From the NCBI RefSeq assembly GCF_000751775.1, contig NZ_CCRF01000052.1:1-63684 (forward strand): a stretch of DNA of 63,684 bases, in the 5' to 3' direction. The position numbers and the translations under genes are program-made. The notes under the pieces were generated by a model. The model saw only the letters and a list, made by a program, of their open reading frames with translations, had not been told where the DNA came from and searched no databases. This document shows positions 36,602 to 45,205 of the stretch, piece after piece (position 1 is the first letter of the stretch; every line of letters starts with the position of its first letter). This DNA is from Caldibacillus thermoamylovorans (GTDB lineage Bacteria; Bacillota; Bacilli; Bacillales; Caldibacillaceae).

Positions 36602-38590
36602 TCAAATTCGACGTCTACTAACTCCATTAAAACACCAACGGGCAGCTACAAAATGACTTAGCGGAACAATAAGCAATCCGTATGCCGCAGTCACAAGTAC
36701 AATTTCTATGGCATTAGGTCTTTGTATCATGATAACGATAATCACAAGTATGATTCCCACAAGCAGTTCTTTGACCACACGGCTCTGAAGGATTCGCATC
36801 CAAGATCGGCCTGCCAACCGTAATGGGAAGTCACGTTTTGCCCGTAATGTTGCGGTAATCAACGCACTGATTGCAGTAGCAACACCGAAAGCAACCGCCA
36901 GTGCAATCAGCGAAAGATTCTGCAACCACACAAGGTATACTGCGAACTGCGCTTGTAGTATGCCCTCTTCGGCAATGTAAATAACTTCCAGTTCGCTTTT
37001 GATCCCTCGATCACGTAGCGCATGGACATCTAGGCTGTGTCGTTCTAATAATTGTTTCGTAGCAGTTACACCAGTGAACACTATGTTGTTACTCGAGATC
37101 ATGGATGTCAAGGTAGAATCATTAAAGGTGTCGTACAGCGAAGGAACGACAGCGAACAGGATATCATCTCCAAAGTGGAGACTTTGGCCTCCTCCCCCTT
37201 GAGCCACTGGAAGTCGGGATCCCTCGACCGGTTGGAGGAATTGTAATTGTTCGATTAGATTCTTGGGTTGCCCTTCTCGTTCCAGAATATCAATTTCTTC
37301 TTGAATTTCTTGAAAAAGCTCCTCTGAAATGTTGTGGTGCGAAACAGGCGTTACAATCGGCTTTTTTGCACCCGTAGTGACTAAGTCAAGCCAACGCTGG
37401 TTTACGAAAGAGACCGCAGAGTATCTACCGAAATCAACCGATGGCCGCATTTCCTTAGTGTAAGTATAGGAAAGTGCTACTGCTTCAATCGATTCCGCAT
37501 CCTTTACCATCTCCCCAATCATTGGCTCCATTTGATCCATTTCGCCAATGTCTGTTTCGAACACAATTGACACTTGGTCTGCAAGCCTTTTCCACTGTGC
37601 CATTTCAGTTGCCTTAGCAGATGAGTGTTTATATGCAGACCAAGCGGGAGCAGCAGTAGCCACCACTAAAACGAACGTTAGCACCCGGATCACAATTGCA
37701 ACCGATCGTAAGTTCTTTACAGCTGGTTGTCTAGTGGCAAACATAACAGCACTCGGCCATGTAGTGGCTGACATAATAAGTGCAGCAAGTATGGATATGG
37801 CAATAACAACGACTTGAAGACTAATCAGAACTTCGAGGAAGGTACTGACGTACATCCAGCCATGAAAAATACCCACGTAGATTGCTGCAACAATAGCCAC
37901 AGTTCCCGCCGAAACGAGTAACGCCACACCAAACTCTGTAAGATCCTGCATCTGAATCCGCCCAATCGGAGACCCGCCTAAAACCCTAAGGGCGCGTCCC
38001 CGCGCCCTCACTGACAACCAGAACAGCACAAGCGATGAAATCAGTGCAATCGATGCAAGAATTACGGTTGTAAATCCTCTTTCTTTCACCACGAATACAA
38101 GACTATCCAAGATTGAGGCATCCCTGCGGCTAACCTCTACCCCCGCATCTTTCAAAATGTCTACAAACTCATTTAAACGGGAAGTATTGCCAGTCACAAG
38201 GTATAATCCATCAGGATAGGAATTGGCAAGCCGATCTTTACCAACAATTTTGCCTGCTTTGTCGCCGTTAAACCAAGTAAATTCTTCAGGCAGACCTTCA
38301 TCGTTAAGCGTAACAAAAATCTCTCCATCTCCATCACTTGCAAGATCTGGGGCGATCTTGACCAGTCCAAGGTCCAAGCGTGTATCGAGTTCTTCTAACT
38401 TCGAAAACGCTTCAGTGATAGAGTAACCCGATTCGTTGAAGCTAAGATTAAGCCTGCTTTCGCTCCCAATAGCTTGTGGGAAGTCTCGATCATTCAGGTC
38501 GGTAATGATTGCAGCCAAAAGTGCAAGTAAAGTAAACAACGCTACCGAAACAACCACTATGATACGTTTATACATATTCATCTCACTCAT
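36602..38590 (-). CDS. Bacteriocin-associated FtsX/MacB-like permease
   Basis: A 662-aa membrane protein with two similar halves. TM1 lies near residues 8-28, then an extracytoplasmic domain to about 170, then four helices (175-195, 215-240, 250-275, 295-315), a second extracytoplasmic domain to about 545 and three final helices. This matches the putative immunity/export permeases of lactococcin-972-type loci (recalled family, not searched). Several close ATGs leave the exact start open; GAAGGGTG precedes the first. Markedly higher G+C than its surroundings suggests transfer. Last gene of the cassette. Confidence 0.75.
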   Translation of the reverse strand: MSEMNMYKRIIVVVSVALFTLLALLAAIITDLNDRDFPQAIGSESRLNLSFNESGYSITEAFSKLEELDTRLDLGLVKIAPDLASDGDGEIFVTLNDEGLPEEFTWFNGDKAGKIVGKDRLANSYPDGLYLVTGNTSRLNEFVDILKDAGVEVSRRDASILDSLVFVVKERGFTTVILASIALISSLVLFWLSVRARGRALRVLGGSPIGRIQMQDLTEFGVALLVSAGTVAIVAAIYVGIFHGWMYVSTFLEVLISLQVVVIAISILAALIMSATTWPSAVMFATRQPAVKNLRSVAIVIRVLTFVLVVATAAPAWSAYKHSSAKATEMAQWKRLADQVSIVFETDIGEMDQMEPMIGEMVKDAESIEAVALSYTYTKEMRPSVDFGRYSAVSFVNQRWLDLVTTGAKKPIVTPVSHHNISEELFQEIQEEIDILEREGQPKNLIEQLQFLQPVEGSRLPVAQGGGGQSLHFGDDILFAVVPSLYDTFNDSTLTSMISSNNIVFTGVTATKQLLERHSLDVHALRDRGIKSELEVIYIAEEGILQAQFAVYLVWLQNLSLIALAVAFGVATAISALITATLRAKRDFPLRLAGRSWMRILQSRVVKELLVGIILVIIVIMIQRPNAIEIVLVTAAYGLLIVPLSHFVAARWCFNGVSRRRI

Positions 38591-38787
38591 TCACCCTTCT
38601 TTCTTTTTGAAGCTTTTATCCGTTGGCTACTACTCGTCATCGCCTTCTTTTCATAAATTAAGGAACCAAGCAGCTATATCAACGCTATGGGTGGTGTAGA
38701 TAACAGGCGCCATGTTTAATGATTTTGGGCAACTAGTCATGCAATAGCACTGGAGACAACGTTTTAGGTTATTAGTTGAAAGGCTGG

Positions 38788-39147
38788 TCAGCGCTTCTTC
38801 AAATGAACCGGAACTCCAAATCCTTCACTGCGAGAGAGTAAGTTACTTATGGCATCACGTTCGGATTTCAAATCATAGCTCACCAAAATGAGCCCCCGTT
38901 CCTGATCATCTTGACACGGCTTACCCACTTCCACTTTAATCCCATCTCCCAGCTTTTCTATTTCTTTGGCTAAATTTTCGTGATTGTCCAAAGCAGCAGT
39001 GGCCTCTGCAACGGATGGCAGCTGATCGCAAGGAGGGTGCGTGTCTTTTGGTGATCCCGTTATCCAACCGTTCAGAAACGCAAAGGCTCCCACTACCATT
39101 AGCAAACCAACAATTACACTAATAATTATCTTAGAAGTTGATTTCAT
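38788..39147 (-). CDS. Secreted or membrane-anchored protein of the ABC cassette
   Basis: A 119-aa protein with a basic N-terminus and one hydrophobic segment (about residues 7-26) acting as signal peptide or anchor, then an extracytoplasmic domain containing exactly two cysteines (C40 and C78) that could form a disulfide. AGGAGG precedes the ATG. It lies 20 nt after the ATPase gene and 197 nt before the permease gene. It could be an accessory or immunity factor or the exported product. No family recognised. Confidence 0.7.
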   Translation of the reverse strand: MKSTSKIIISVIVGLLMVVGAFAFLNGWITGSPKDTHPPCDQLPSVAEATAALDNHENLAKEIEKLGDGIKVEVGKPCQDDQERGLILVSYDLKSERDAISNLLSRSEGFGVPVHLKKR

Positions 39148-39167
39148 CAGTATCCTCCTTGTGTTCT

Positions 39168-39824
39168 TTAGTTAATGTTACGAGCTTTGGAACCGACCTG
39201 ATGCATGGCGCTGCATGCACCAATCATTTCGGAATCATGCGTTGACACAATGACCGTCCTGCCACGCACAGCAAAGTCCGTAAGCAGTTCGATGACCTTA
39301 CGCCGGTTAGCTGCATCAAGTGAAGCAGTTGGCTCATCAACAAATAGGACATCAGCATTCTTGTAGATGGCACGAGCCAAAGCAAGTCTTTGCTTTTCGC
39401 CTCCACTCAGGTGTCCGGCCAACTCATGTTCCCTACCTTTTAGACCCGTCTGTTCGAGTGATTGTTTCATCTGTTCTTTGTTTCCCGAGACACGTCGTCC
39501 AAGGATACTCGCCTCCATTGTGACATTGAATGCAACCGACTCTTCATCGATAATTCCGTAATCCTGAAGTACGAATGCTGCGTGATCTCGCCAGAACCGA
39601 CGTCGTGCCGCAATGCTATACCTCGTGACATCGTTCCCGTCAATCATGATGCTACCCTTATCAACCGGCAGCAACAATCCGAGGCAATGCAGGAGTGTGG
39701 TCTTTCCCGAACCACTCGCACCAACGAGGGCGGTCATAATACCGGGCTTACAGCGAACGGACTCACCATCAAGTACAAGCCGTCCACCTATTGCTACTGA
39801 AATGTCTTGAGCTTCAATTAACAT
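39168..39824 (-). CDS. Bacteriocin-type ABC transporter ATP-binding protein
   Basis: A 218-aa ABC ATPase of the MacB/LolD-like group: Walker A GASGSGKT near residue 36, Q-loop LQDYG, signature HLSGGEKQRLALARA, Walker B VLFVDEPTASLD and the switch STHD. DYGIIDEESVAFN after the Q-loop is typical of lactococcin-972-type exporters. The ATG at 39824 follows GGAGTGG and overlaps the end of the 40-aa ORF by 11 nt, implying translational coupling. G+C-rich like the other cassette genes. Confidence 0.85.
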   Translation of the reverse strand: MLIEAQDISVAIGGRLVLDGESVRCKPGIMTALVGASGSGKTTLLHCLGLLLPVDKGSIMIDGNDVTRYSIAARRRFWRDHAAFVLQDYGIIDEESVAFNVTMEASILGRRVSGNKEQMKQSLEQTGLKGREHELAGHLSGGEKQRLALARAIYKNADVLFVDEPTASLDAANRRKVIELLTDFAVRGRTVIVSTHDSEMIGACSAMHQVGSKARNIN

Positions 39825-39936
39825 TTGCACCACTCCCAAATTCGACATCTATTGCGAACATTGCCAGCAAAGTGAATATCATTTTGATTGTTTGGTTCAA
39901 AGCTTTCTTTTTTTGCTTATACAAAGTTTTTTTCAT
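39814..39936 (-). CDS. Small peptide at the head of the ABC cassette
   Basis: A 40-aa ORF: a basic N-terminus with many lysines, then a hydrophobic stretch (MIFTLLAMFAI) and a short tail ending GSGANVN. GAGAGGA precedes the ATG. It overlaps the ATPase start by 11 nt. It could be a leader or regulatory peptide, or the signal-peptide remnant of a bacteriocin precursor. It lacks the cysteines and aromatic-rich core of known lactococcin-972 family peptides. Confidence 0.5.
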   Translation of the reverse strand: MKKTLYKQKKKALNQTIKMIFTLLAMFAIDVEFGSGANVN

Positions 39937-40017
39937 TTATTTCATTCCTCTCAATTCAGTAATGAATGTATCACCGCGAACAATCAGTTCTATACGTAGT
40001 ATAGGGTAAAAAAATAA

Positions 40018-40035
40018 ACACCATTGAAATGGTGT
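40018..40035 (-). terminator. Terminator of the two-component operon
   Basis: ACACCAT/ATGGTGT 7-bp stem with a 4-nt loop, followed on the minus strand by a T-rich run, 13 nt after the kinase stop. Confidence 0.85.
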
Positions 40036-40047
40036 CTTAACAGAACC

Positions 40048-41121
40048 TTAATTTTTGCAAGGAAATAAAATTTTTATCTTCGTCCCTTTATTCGGCTCAC
40101 TTTCGACTTTAACCTGCCCCCCTTGTTTTTCAATAAACTGTTTGGCAATGGACATTCCCAACCCTGACCCAAGATGGGATTTGTCCGTCGTCGTACCCCT
40201 GTAATATTGATTAAATAACTGTTGAATTGTTTTATCATCCATTCCGATACCATCATCTTTAATTTCTATTAAAGGGGAACCTTCTATAGTTTTTATGGAA
40301 ACAGTAATCGTTGTTTCAGGAGGATTATGATAAATAGCATTCATAATGAAATTTTCTAATGATCTTTTTAATAAAGTCTGATCAAAAGATAATAAAATAT
40401 CGCCTTCATCCTCGACGTTTAAATGAATAGGATAGTCATTAGCTGTCGGATACTGACGAAGATCTTCCAAAACATTTTTTACAAAAGTGACAAGATTCAT
40501 GGTACGTAAATTCAAAGGAATTTGCATTTTCTCAAACTCATAAACAACACTTAAATCATCAATTAATTGCTCCATATATAATGATTTTTCTTCAATAATT
40601 TTAGCAAATTCCTTAATTTCCTCTTCATCCCATTTATGTTCGGAACGAAGCATGGCTGCGTAACCTTTTATGTAAGATAACGGTGTTTTTAAGTCATGTG
40701 TCACACCCGCAGTCCAGTTCTTCCTAGTTTCTTCAAGTTCTTTTCGTTCCTTTTCCGCCGCATTTAGTTGATCTGTTAAACCATCGAGCTTTGATTTAAG
40801 TTCCAAAAACGGACTAAACCTTATCTTATTTAAAGAAAAATTCTTTATTGTATCAGGTTTATTAAAGACCCCAAGTGATAATTGGTCAATCCAGCGTATA
40901 AAAAAGAAAAGAGGTTTCCTGATTTGGCGGTCGATAACAAGGCCAGTCAGAATAAGTATTCCAATGAATAATAGCGGGAATAAAACATATGTCACCAAGC
41001 CATTAATTCCTAAGGGGGTGTTTAATAGGTTAAGGAGTGAAAATCCGGTTATAAAAAAAAGAGCACCTAAGGCTAAAAAAACTATTATTAATATCAATGA
41101 AATTTTGGTTTCTAATTTCAT
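40048..41121 (-). CDS. Sensor histidine kinase
   Basis: A 357-aa membrane kinase. Two helices (about 8-30 and 42-63) flank a very short external loop, so sensing is probably in the membrane or through a partner transporter. A HAMP-like linker is followed by the dimerisation helix with phospho-acceptor H142 in THDLKTPLSYIKGY, then the N box (NAIYHNPP), G1 (DDGIGM) and G2 (GSGLGMSIAK). The start overlaps the regulator stop by ATGA. The adjacent ABC cassette is a likely but unproven target. Confidence 0.9.
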   Translation of the reverse strand: MKLETKISLILIIVFLALGALFFITGFSLLNLLNTPLGINGLVTYVLFPLLFIGILILTGLVIDRQIRKPLFFFIRWIDQLSLGVFNKPDTIKNFSLNKIRFSPFLELKSKLDGLTDQLNAAEKERKELEETRKNWTAGVTHDLKTPLSYIKGYAAMLRSEHKWDEEEIKEFAKIIEEKSLYMEQLIDDLSVVYEFEKMQIPLNLRTMNLVTFVKNVLEDLRQYPTANDYPIHLNVEDEGDILLSFDQTLLKRSLENFIMNAIYHNPPETTITVSIKTIEGSPLIEIKDDGIGMDDKTIQQLFNQYYRGTTTDKSHLGSGLGMSIAKQFIEKQGGQVKVESEPNKGTKIKILFPCKN

Positions 41122-41828
41122 TGGGGACTCCTTTGGTTTTCATGATTTAGCATGTAACCCAATCCCCTGACATTGATTAAATACTCCGGATGTTTAGGGT
41201 CTTTTTCAATTTTTTGACGCAGGCGACTAATATGGACCATAACCGTATTTTCTTTCCCCACAATACTATAATCTCCCCAAACTTTTTCATATAGATAATC
41301 TACTCTAAAAACCTGATTAGGATGCTGGCACATGAATTTTAGTAATTGAAACTCCTTGGCTGGACAATTCACTTCTTTTCCATCTACAATTAACTTTGCT
41401 TGGTCATAATACAATGCAAACCGTTCTGTTTGAAACACCTTTGCCATCCCAGTCATTGCTTTCCTTTGACGGTGTAGAATGGCCTTGATTCGTGCAGCCA
41501 CTTCAAGGGGATTAAAAGGTTTCGTTATATAATCATCACCACCCATAGAAAACCCGGTTAATTTGTCAATATCGGTAGTACGTGCAGTCAAAAAGATAAT
41601 GGGAACATCTGATATTTCTCTAATTTGTTGACATAAATCGAAACCGTTTGTATCAGGTAGCATGACATCGAGCAATATCAAATCAATTCTGTGTTCCTTA
41701 ACACTTTTCAATGCCTCAGTACCCGACTCTGCTTGGTATATCTCTTTAAATCCTTCCTTATCTAACAATCGTTTTAGCATTTTAATTAATCCTACTTCGT
41801 CTTCTATAATGAGTATACTTTCATCCAC
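41118..41828 (-). CDS. OmpR-family response regulator
   Basis: A 236-aa regulator with a receiver domain (acidic pocket D10/E11, phospho-acceptor D54 in LLDVMLPDT, K103 in TKPFNP) and a C-terminal winged helix (CPAKEFQLLKFM, ENTVMVHISRLRQKIE, INVRGLGYML). It starts at GTG 41828 after GAGGTGGG. First gene of the two-gene operon with the kinase. It is followed by a terminator and then the G+C-rich ABC cassette on the same strand. Confidence 0.93.
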   Translation of the reverse strand: MDESILIIEDEVGLIKMLKRLLDKEGFKEIYQAESGTEALKSVKEHRIDLILLDVMLPDTNGFDLCQQIREISDVPIIFLTARTTDIDKLTGFSMGGDDYITKPFNPLEVAARIKAILHRQRKAMTGMAKVFQTERFALYYDQAKLIVDGKEVNCPAKEFQLLKFMCQHPNQVFRVDYLYEKVWGDYSIVGKENTVMVHISRLRQKIEKDPKHPEYLINVRGLGYMLNHENQRSPQ

Positions 41829-41859
41829 ATTTTCCCACCTCGTTTTTATAAAAATACCT

Positions 41860-42122
41860 TATATCAATTTGACTTTTTCTATTTGGAAATTGGTCCACGC
41901 TTGCTTTCTTAGCCTTAGCAATGGTAGAATCTCTCCATTTTTTGCTTTTTGATCTTTCTTTTGTTGATTTTATGAATCCAATGTTTTTTGCCATTGTTTT
42001 AGATATCTTTTCCCCTGTTAAAAATGAGATCTTTAAACAAAGTTTATAATCTACTCCAATACCGTTCCTCGACCTTGTTTAATCCACTGTTCAATTTCAG
42101 ATGTTCTTTTTCTTTTCGACAT
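41860..42122 (-). pseudogene. Possible TnsA N-terminal remnant (Tn7-like transposon)
   Basis: An ATG at 42122 after AAAGGGGTG encodes MSKRKRTSEIEQWIKQGRG and stops after 23 codons. A single-base shift near 42067 continues GIGVDYKLCLKI, then lysine-rich sequence without recognisable homology up to the response regulator leader. The first 35 residues resemble the N-terminus of TnsA-like Tn7-family endonucleases (IEKWIKEGRGQG..DYKPWL pattern as I recall it). No tnsB-E or clear transposon ends are present. The evidence is a short match only. Confidence 0.4.
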
Positions 42123-42389
42123 AAAAACACCCCTTTAGATAATCATATCCAAAGGGATATAACGGTGCAAATTTTTAATAAAACATCGCGACTTTATTTA
42201 AAAACAACAACCATGCTAGCCTTGTTGGAAAATAATACTATCATTTATTAAGAACTGTCCCTTTTCCCATTGAAATTTTGACTTGAACTGTTATAATAAA
42301 TTTCATTGAATCTAATCGGAATAATTAGTTTTGTATCTAGTCGGATTGTCTTCATTGACAGGCTGAAATTTTATGAGGAGACGGTTCAA
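42123..42389. other. Intergenic region upstream of the yocS-like gene
   Basis: A+T-rich, no gene supported. TATAAT at 42293-42298, upstream of the symporter gene, may be its -10 hexamer, with TTGACT (42274-42279) as a weak, closely spaced -35. Frames opening here have no ribosome binding sites. Confidence 0.4.
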
Positions 42390-43358
42390 ATGTTACAACA
42401 AATCAATCGTATACTTGAACGGATGATGCCGTTTATTACACCGACAAGTGTTGTGTTAGGCGTCTTATTTTCTAGTATTCTGCAAGATTATACTTTTCTT
42501 GTCCCTTGGTTATTTGCTTTTATGACCTTTGAAGGTAGTCTCAGTATGAATTTTCGAGCCATCAAAGGAGCTGTTCTTCACCCGCTCCCCGTTATTATTT
42601 TGCTTTTATTTCTTCATATAGTTATGCCGTTTTGGGCGTGGTCGGTCGGACATATCGTATTTTCCGACGATATTTTTACCATTACCGGTCTTATCCTCGG
42701 CATGGTGATTCCGACTGCCATCACGAGTTTTATTTGGACGGCCATGAAACAAGGGAATACTGCATTATCGTTAGCGCTAATCTTAATTGATTCATTGCTT
42801 TCACCTTTTATCGTCCCTCTTAGTTTATCTAATTTTGTTGGGAAAAATATTGAAATGGATATCTCAAGCATGATTTCGGGATTGTTTTTTATGATTGTTT
42901 TGCCGTCCATTTTTGGGATGGTACTTAATCAGATGACAAATGGTAAAATGAGCACAGTTTGGAAGCCGAGACTCGCCCCCATTTCCAAACTATTTCTTGG
43001 ATTAGTTGTTATGCTAAACAGTTCAGAAGTAGCACCATATTTTAAAAATATTGATTTAAAGTTAATTATTATTATCTGTACGGCGTTTTTTATCGCAATG
43101 TCGAGTTATTTTTTCGCTTACCTTATCAGTCGATTGTTAAAATATGATCATGAAACAATTACCGCTTTTACGTTTTTAGGTGGTATGCGCAATATTAGTG
43201 CCGGTGCTGTTATTGCCCTTTCTTATTTTCCGTCAGCTGTCGTCCTGCCAGTTGTTGTCGGCATGCTTTTCCAACAAATATTGGCATCACTTTATGCAAC
43301 ATTCTTAGATAAAGTATTTAGTCATCATCATAGAAAAGTAAAAAGTGTTCAAGTTTAG
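42390..43358 (+). CDS. Bile acid:sodium symporter family protein (YocS-like)
   Basis: A 322-aa membrane protein of about nine to ten helices in the BASS superfamily: an N-terminal FEGSLSMNFRA segment, PTAITSFIWTAMKQGNTALSLALILIDSLLSPF (the conserved crossing-helix region) and FLGGMRNISAGAVIALSYFP. B. subtilis YocS is similar in type. The transported organic anion is unknown (pantoate and others in the family). The frame opens at 42306, but the ATG at 42390 follows GAGGAGA. Single gene with a terminator. Confidence 0.82.
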   Translation: MLQQINRILERMMPFITPTSVVLGVLFSSILQDYTFLVPWLFAFMTFEGSLSMNFRAIKGAVLHPLPVIILLLFLHIVMPFWAWSVGHIVFSDDIFTITGLILGMVIPTAITSFIWTAMKQGNTALSLALILIDSLLSPFIVPLSLSNFVGKNIEMDISSMISGLFFMIVLPSIFGMVLNQMTNGKMSTVWKPRLAPISKLFLGLVVMLNSSEVAPYFKNIDLKLIIIICTAFFIAMSSYFFAYLISRLLKYDHETITAFTFLGGMRNISAGAVIALSYFPSAVVLPVVVGMLFQQILASLYATFLDKVFSHHHRKVKSVQV

Positions 43359-43383
43359 AAATCCGGATGTTAATTGCAAATGA

Positions 43384-43407
43384 AGAAGGTGCGCCGGAAC
43401 ACCTTCT
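43384..43407 (+). terminator. Terminator of the yocS-like gene
   Basis: AGAAGGTG/CACCTTCT 8-bp stem with an 8-nt loop followed by CTTTTA, 25 nt after the stop. Confidence 0.8.
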
Positions 43408-43517
43408 CTTTTAATGTTTAACAAAGTTTATATTTGCCAGACAATCATTCTCCCCATCACGTTTCCCATTTTCAGTATAAATTGTGCATTTTTGTATAAA
43501 CTATCCCCATCATCCCC

Positions 43518-43680
43518 TTTGTCCCACCTTTACGGGCAGTAGATTCCACCTCGACTTCAAATTTTTCAAGTTTACAAAGAAGATGGGGGAGAGAATCAAC
43601 TGCCCGTGAAGGTCCGATTGGTCCAACTAATTACCAGTGGGAGATGCAGAATCCCCCACTGATGGAATTTTCACTTTATC
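43518..43680 (+). repeat. Two-hairpin repeat, copy R1
   Basis: Starts TTTGTCCCACC and ends TCACTTTATC. Hairpin 1: ACGGGCAGT pairs with ACTGCCCGT about 60 nt later, around a loop containing TTTACAAAGAAGAT. Hairpin 2: CAGTGGG with CCCACTG. Between them lies the motif CCGATTGGTCCAACTAA. It is head-to-tail with R2, sharing TTTATC. Confidence 0.8.
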
Positions 43681-43820
43681 CCGCACGAACGGGCATTAAA
43701 TCTTCCTCTTTTACCTTTAATAAATATTTTACGTTGCAATGGTGGAAGATAAGTGCCCGTATGTGCCCAATTGGTTCAACTACTTATCAGAAGGGCTTGC
43801 CCCACCGATAGTCACTTTAT
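43675..43820 (+). repeat. Two-hairpin repeat, copy R2
   Basis: Starts TTTATCCCGCACGAACGGGCA and ends GTCACTTTAT. The stem ACGGGCA..ATCTTCC pairs with GGAAGAT..TGCCCGT; then CAATTGGTTCAACTA and a degenerate second hairpin. It ends 17 nt before the start codon of the germination operon, so the operon's leader and ribosome site abut the repeat. Confidence 0.75.
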
Positions 43821-43837
43821 AAATGAGGAGGGATAGA

Positions 43838-45205
43838 TTGCAAACCAAAAAGAAAAAAACTACGAGTCAAACAAATTTGATTGACTTATTGGCCGAAAAG
43901 CTGGAACCAAGTTTTGATATTATCAATCAAAAATTACAAACCGACAATATAACAGTCCACCTTCTTTATTTAAAAACCGTCGTTGATAATGACCAAATCC
44001 AAAATTATATCATCAAACCTTTTTTTGAAATGGGTTCAATACAACTATTTGATTCTTACATAGCTTCTCTTCCACAAAATAACAAAATCGAAACGAACGA
44101 GAAAGTACTGTCGCAATTAAGCAGAGGAAGTGTACTTGTTCAAATACAAGAACAAAATTATTTACTTGATTTAAAAAAAATAACAACTAATTTGGTATTG
44201 GAAACAAATATCGAGCCATCAATTCAGGGACCGGAATTAGGCTTAAGTGAAGATATCCAAACGAATTTAAATATCATTCGACATCGTTATCATAATATTT
44301 CATTAAAGATTGAAACGCATCAAATTGGAACAAGTAATAATCAAACATTGGCTATATTATATGATCAAGAAAATGTCAACGATTCGGTTCTAAAAAATTT
44401 ACAAGAGAAAGTGAAAAATTTGAAGCACTCTGTTATTTTATCCAGTTCAGAATTACAGCGACTTTTGAATGACAAAAAATGGACATTTATGCCGATTATG
44501 ATGATAACAGAAAGATCAGATCGGGTCATCCAAAATATCGCTGGCGGAAAAGTGGTCTTAATTTTAGACGGAACCCCTAATGCAATTATTGCACCTTCCG
44601 TATTCTTTGACTTTATGACATCGATGGATGATAAGTATTTACCGTTTGGGGTTTCAAAATTTTTAAAGGTACTTCGTTATTTTGGTTTATTTATTTGTTT
44701 ACTGTTACCGGGCGTTTATGTAGCAGTTACCTCCTATAACCCGGAAGTTTTGCGCTCAGAATTGGCCTTTTCTGTTGCAGGCAGTCGGGTCGGTGTTCCA
44801 TTTCCTTCTTTTATTGAGGTATTATTCCTTCTCGTCTTTATGGAATTATTGACTGAGGCCAGTATTCGTTTGCCCAGAGCAGTCAGTGGAACAGCAACAA
44901 CGGTTGGCGGTTTAATTTTAGGTACGGCTGCCACAGAAGCTGCCCTTACCTCAAATATTATGGTTATCATTGTCTCTGCCGTTGCGATTGCAACCTTTGC
45001 TATCCCAATTAACGAAATGAGTTTTGCGATTCGAATAGTTCGTTATGTTTTATTGTTTTTTGGGACAACTGCAGGCATTACCGGTTTAATTTTATCTTTT
45101 TTAGCATTTGTTCTCTATTTAACCAATTTGGAAAGTTTTGGTGAGCCATATTTAAAATTATTTGTTCAACGAAAAAAAGTTGAAACAAAAGGTGTCAAAT
45201 CATGA
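43838..45205 (+). CDS. gerAA: Spore germination receptor subunit A (GerA/GerAA family)
   Basis: A 455-aa subunit A of a germinant receptor in the spore inner membrane. A soluble N-terminal region of about 240 residues (DRVIQNIAGGKVVLILDGTPNAIIAPSVFFDFM marks its end) is followed by about five helices, with MELLTEASIRLPRAVSGTATTVGGLILG, the family's most conserved block. An ATG at 43823 lies within the ribosome site; the TTG at 43838 follows AGGAGG by six to seven bases. First gene of an A-B-C operon; the symbol denotes family, and the nutrient is unknown. Confidence 0.92.
   Translation: MQTKKKKTTSQTNLIDLLAEKLEPSFDIINQKLQTDNITVHLLYLKTVVDNDQIQNYIIKPFFEMGSIQLFDSYIASLPQNNKIETNEKVLSQLSRGSVLVQIQEQNYLLDLKKITTNLVLETNIEPSIQGPELGLSEDIQTNLNIIRHRYHNISLKIETHQIGTSNNQTLAILYDQENVNDSVLKNLQEKVKNLKHSVILSSSELQRLLNDKKWTFMPIMMITERSDRVIQNIAGGKVVLILDGTPNAIIAPSVFFDFMTSMDDKYLPFGVSKFLKVLRYFGLFICLLLPGVYVAVTSYNPEVLRSELAFSVAGSRVGVPFPSFIEVLFLLVFMELLTEASIRLPRAVSGTATTVGGLILGTAATEAALTSNIMVIIVSAVAIATFAIPINEMSFAIRIVRYVLLFFGTTAGITGLILSFLAFVLYLTNLESFGEPYLKLFVQRKKVETKGVKS

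Noticed and set aside
36464-36661. 65-codon plus-strand ORF overlapping the permease 3' end
   Set aside because: No ribosome site and low-complexity Pro/Thr/Ser composition; shadow of the permease gene.
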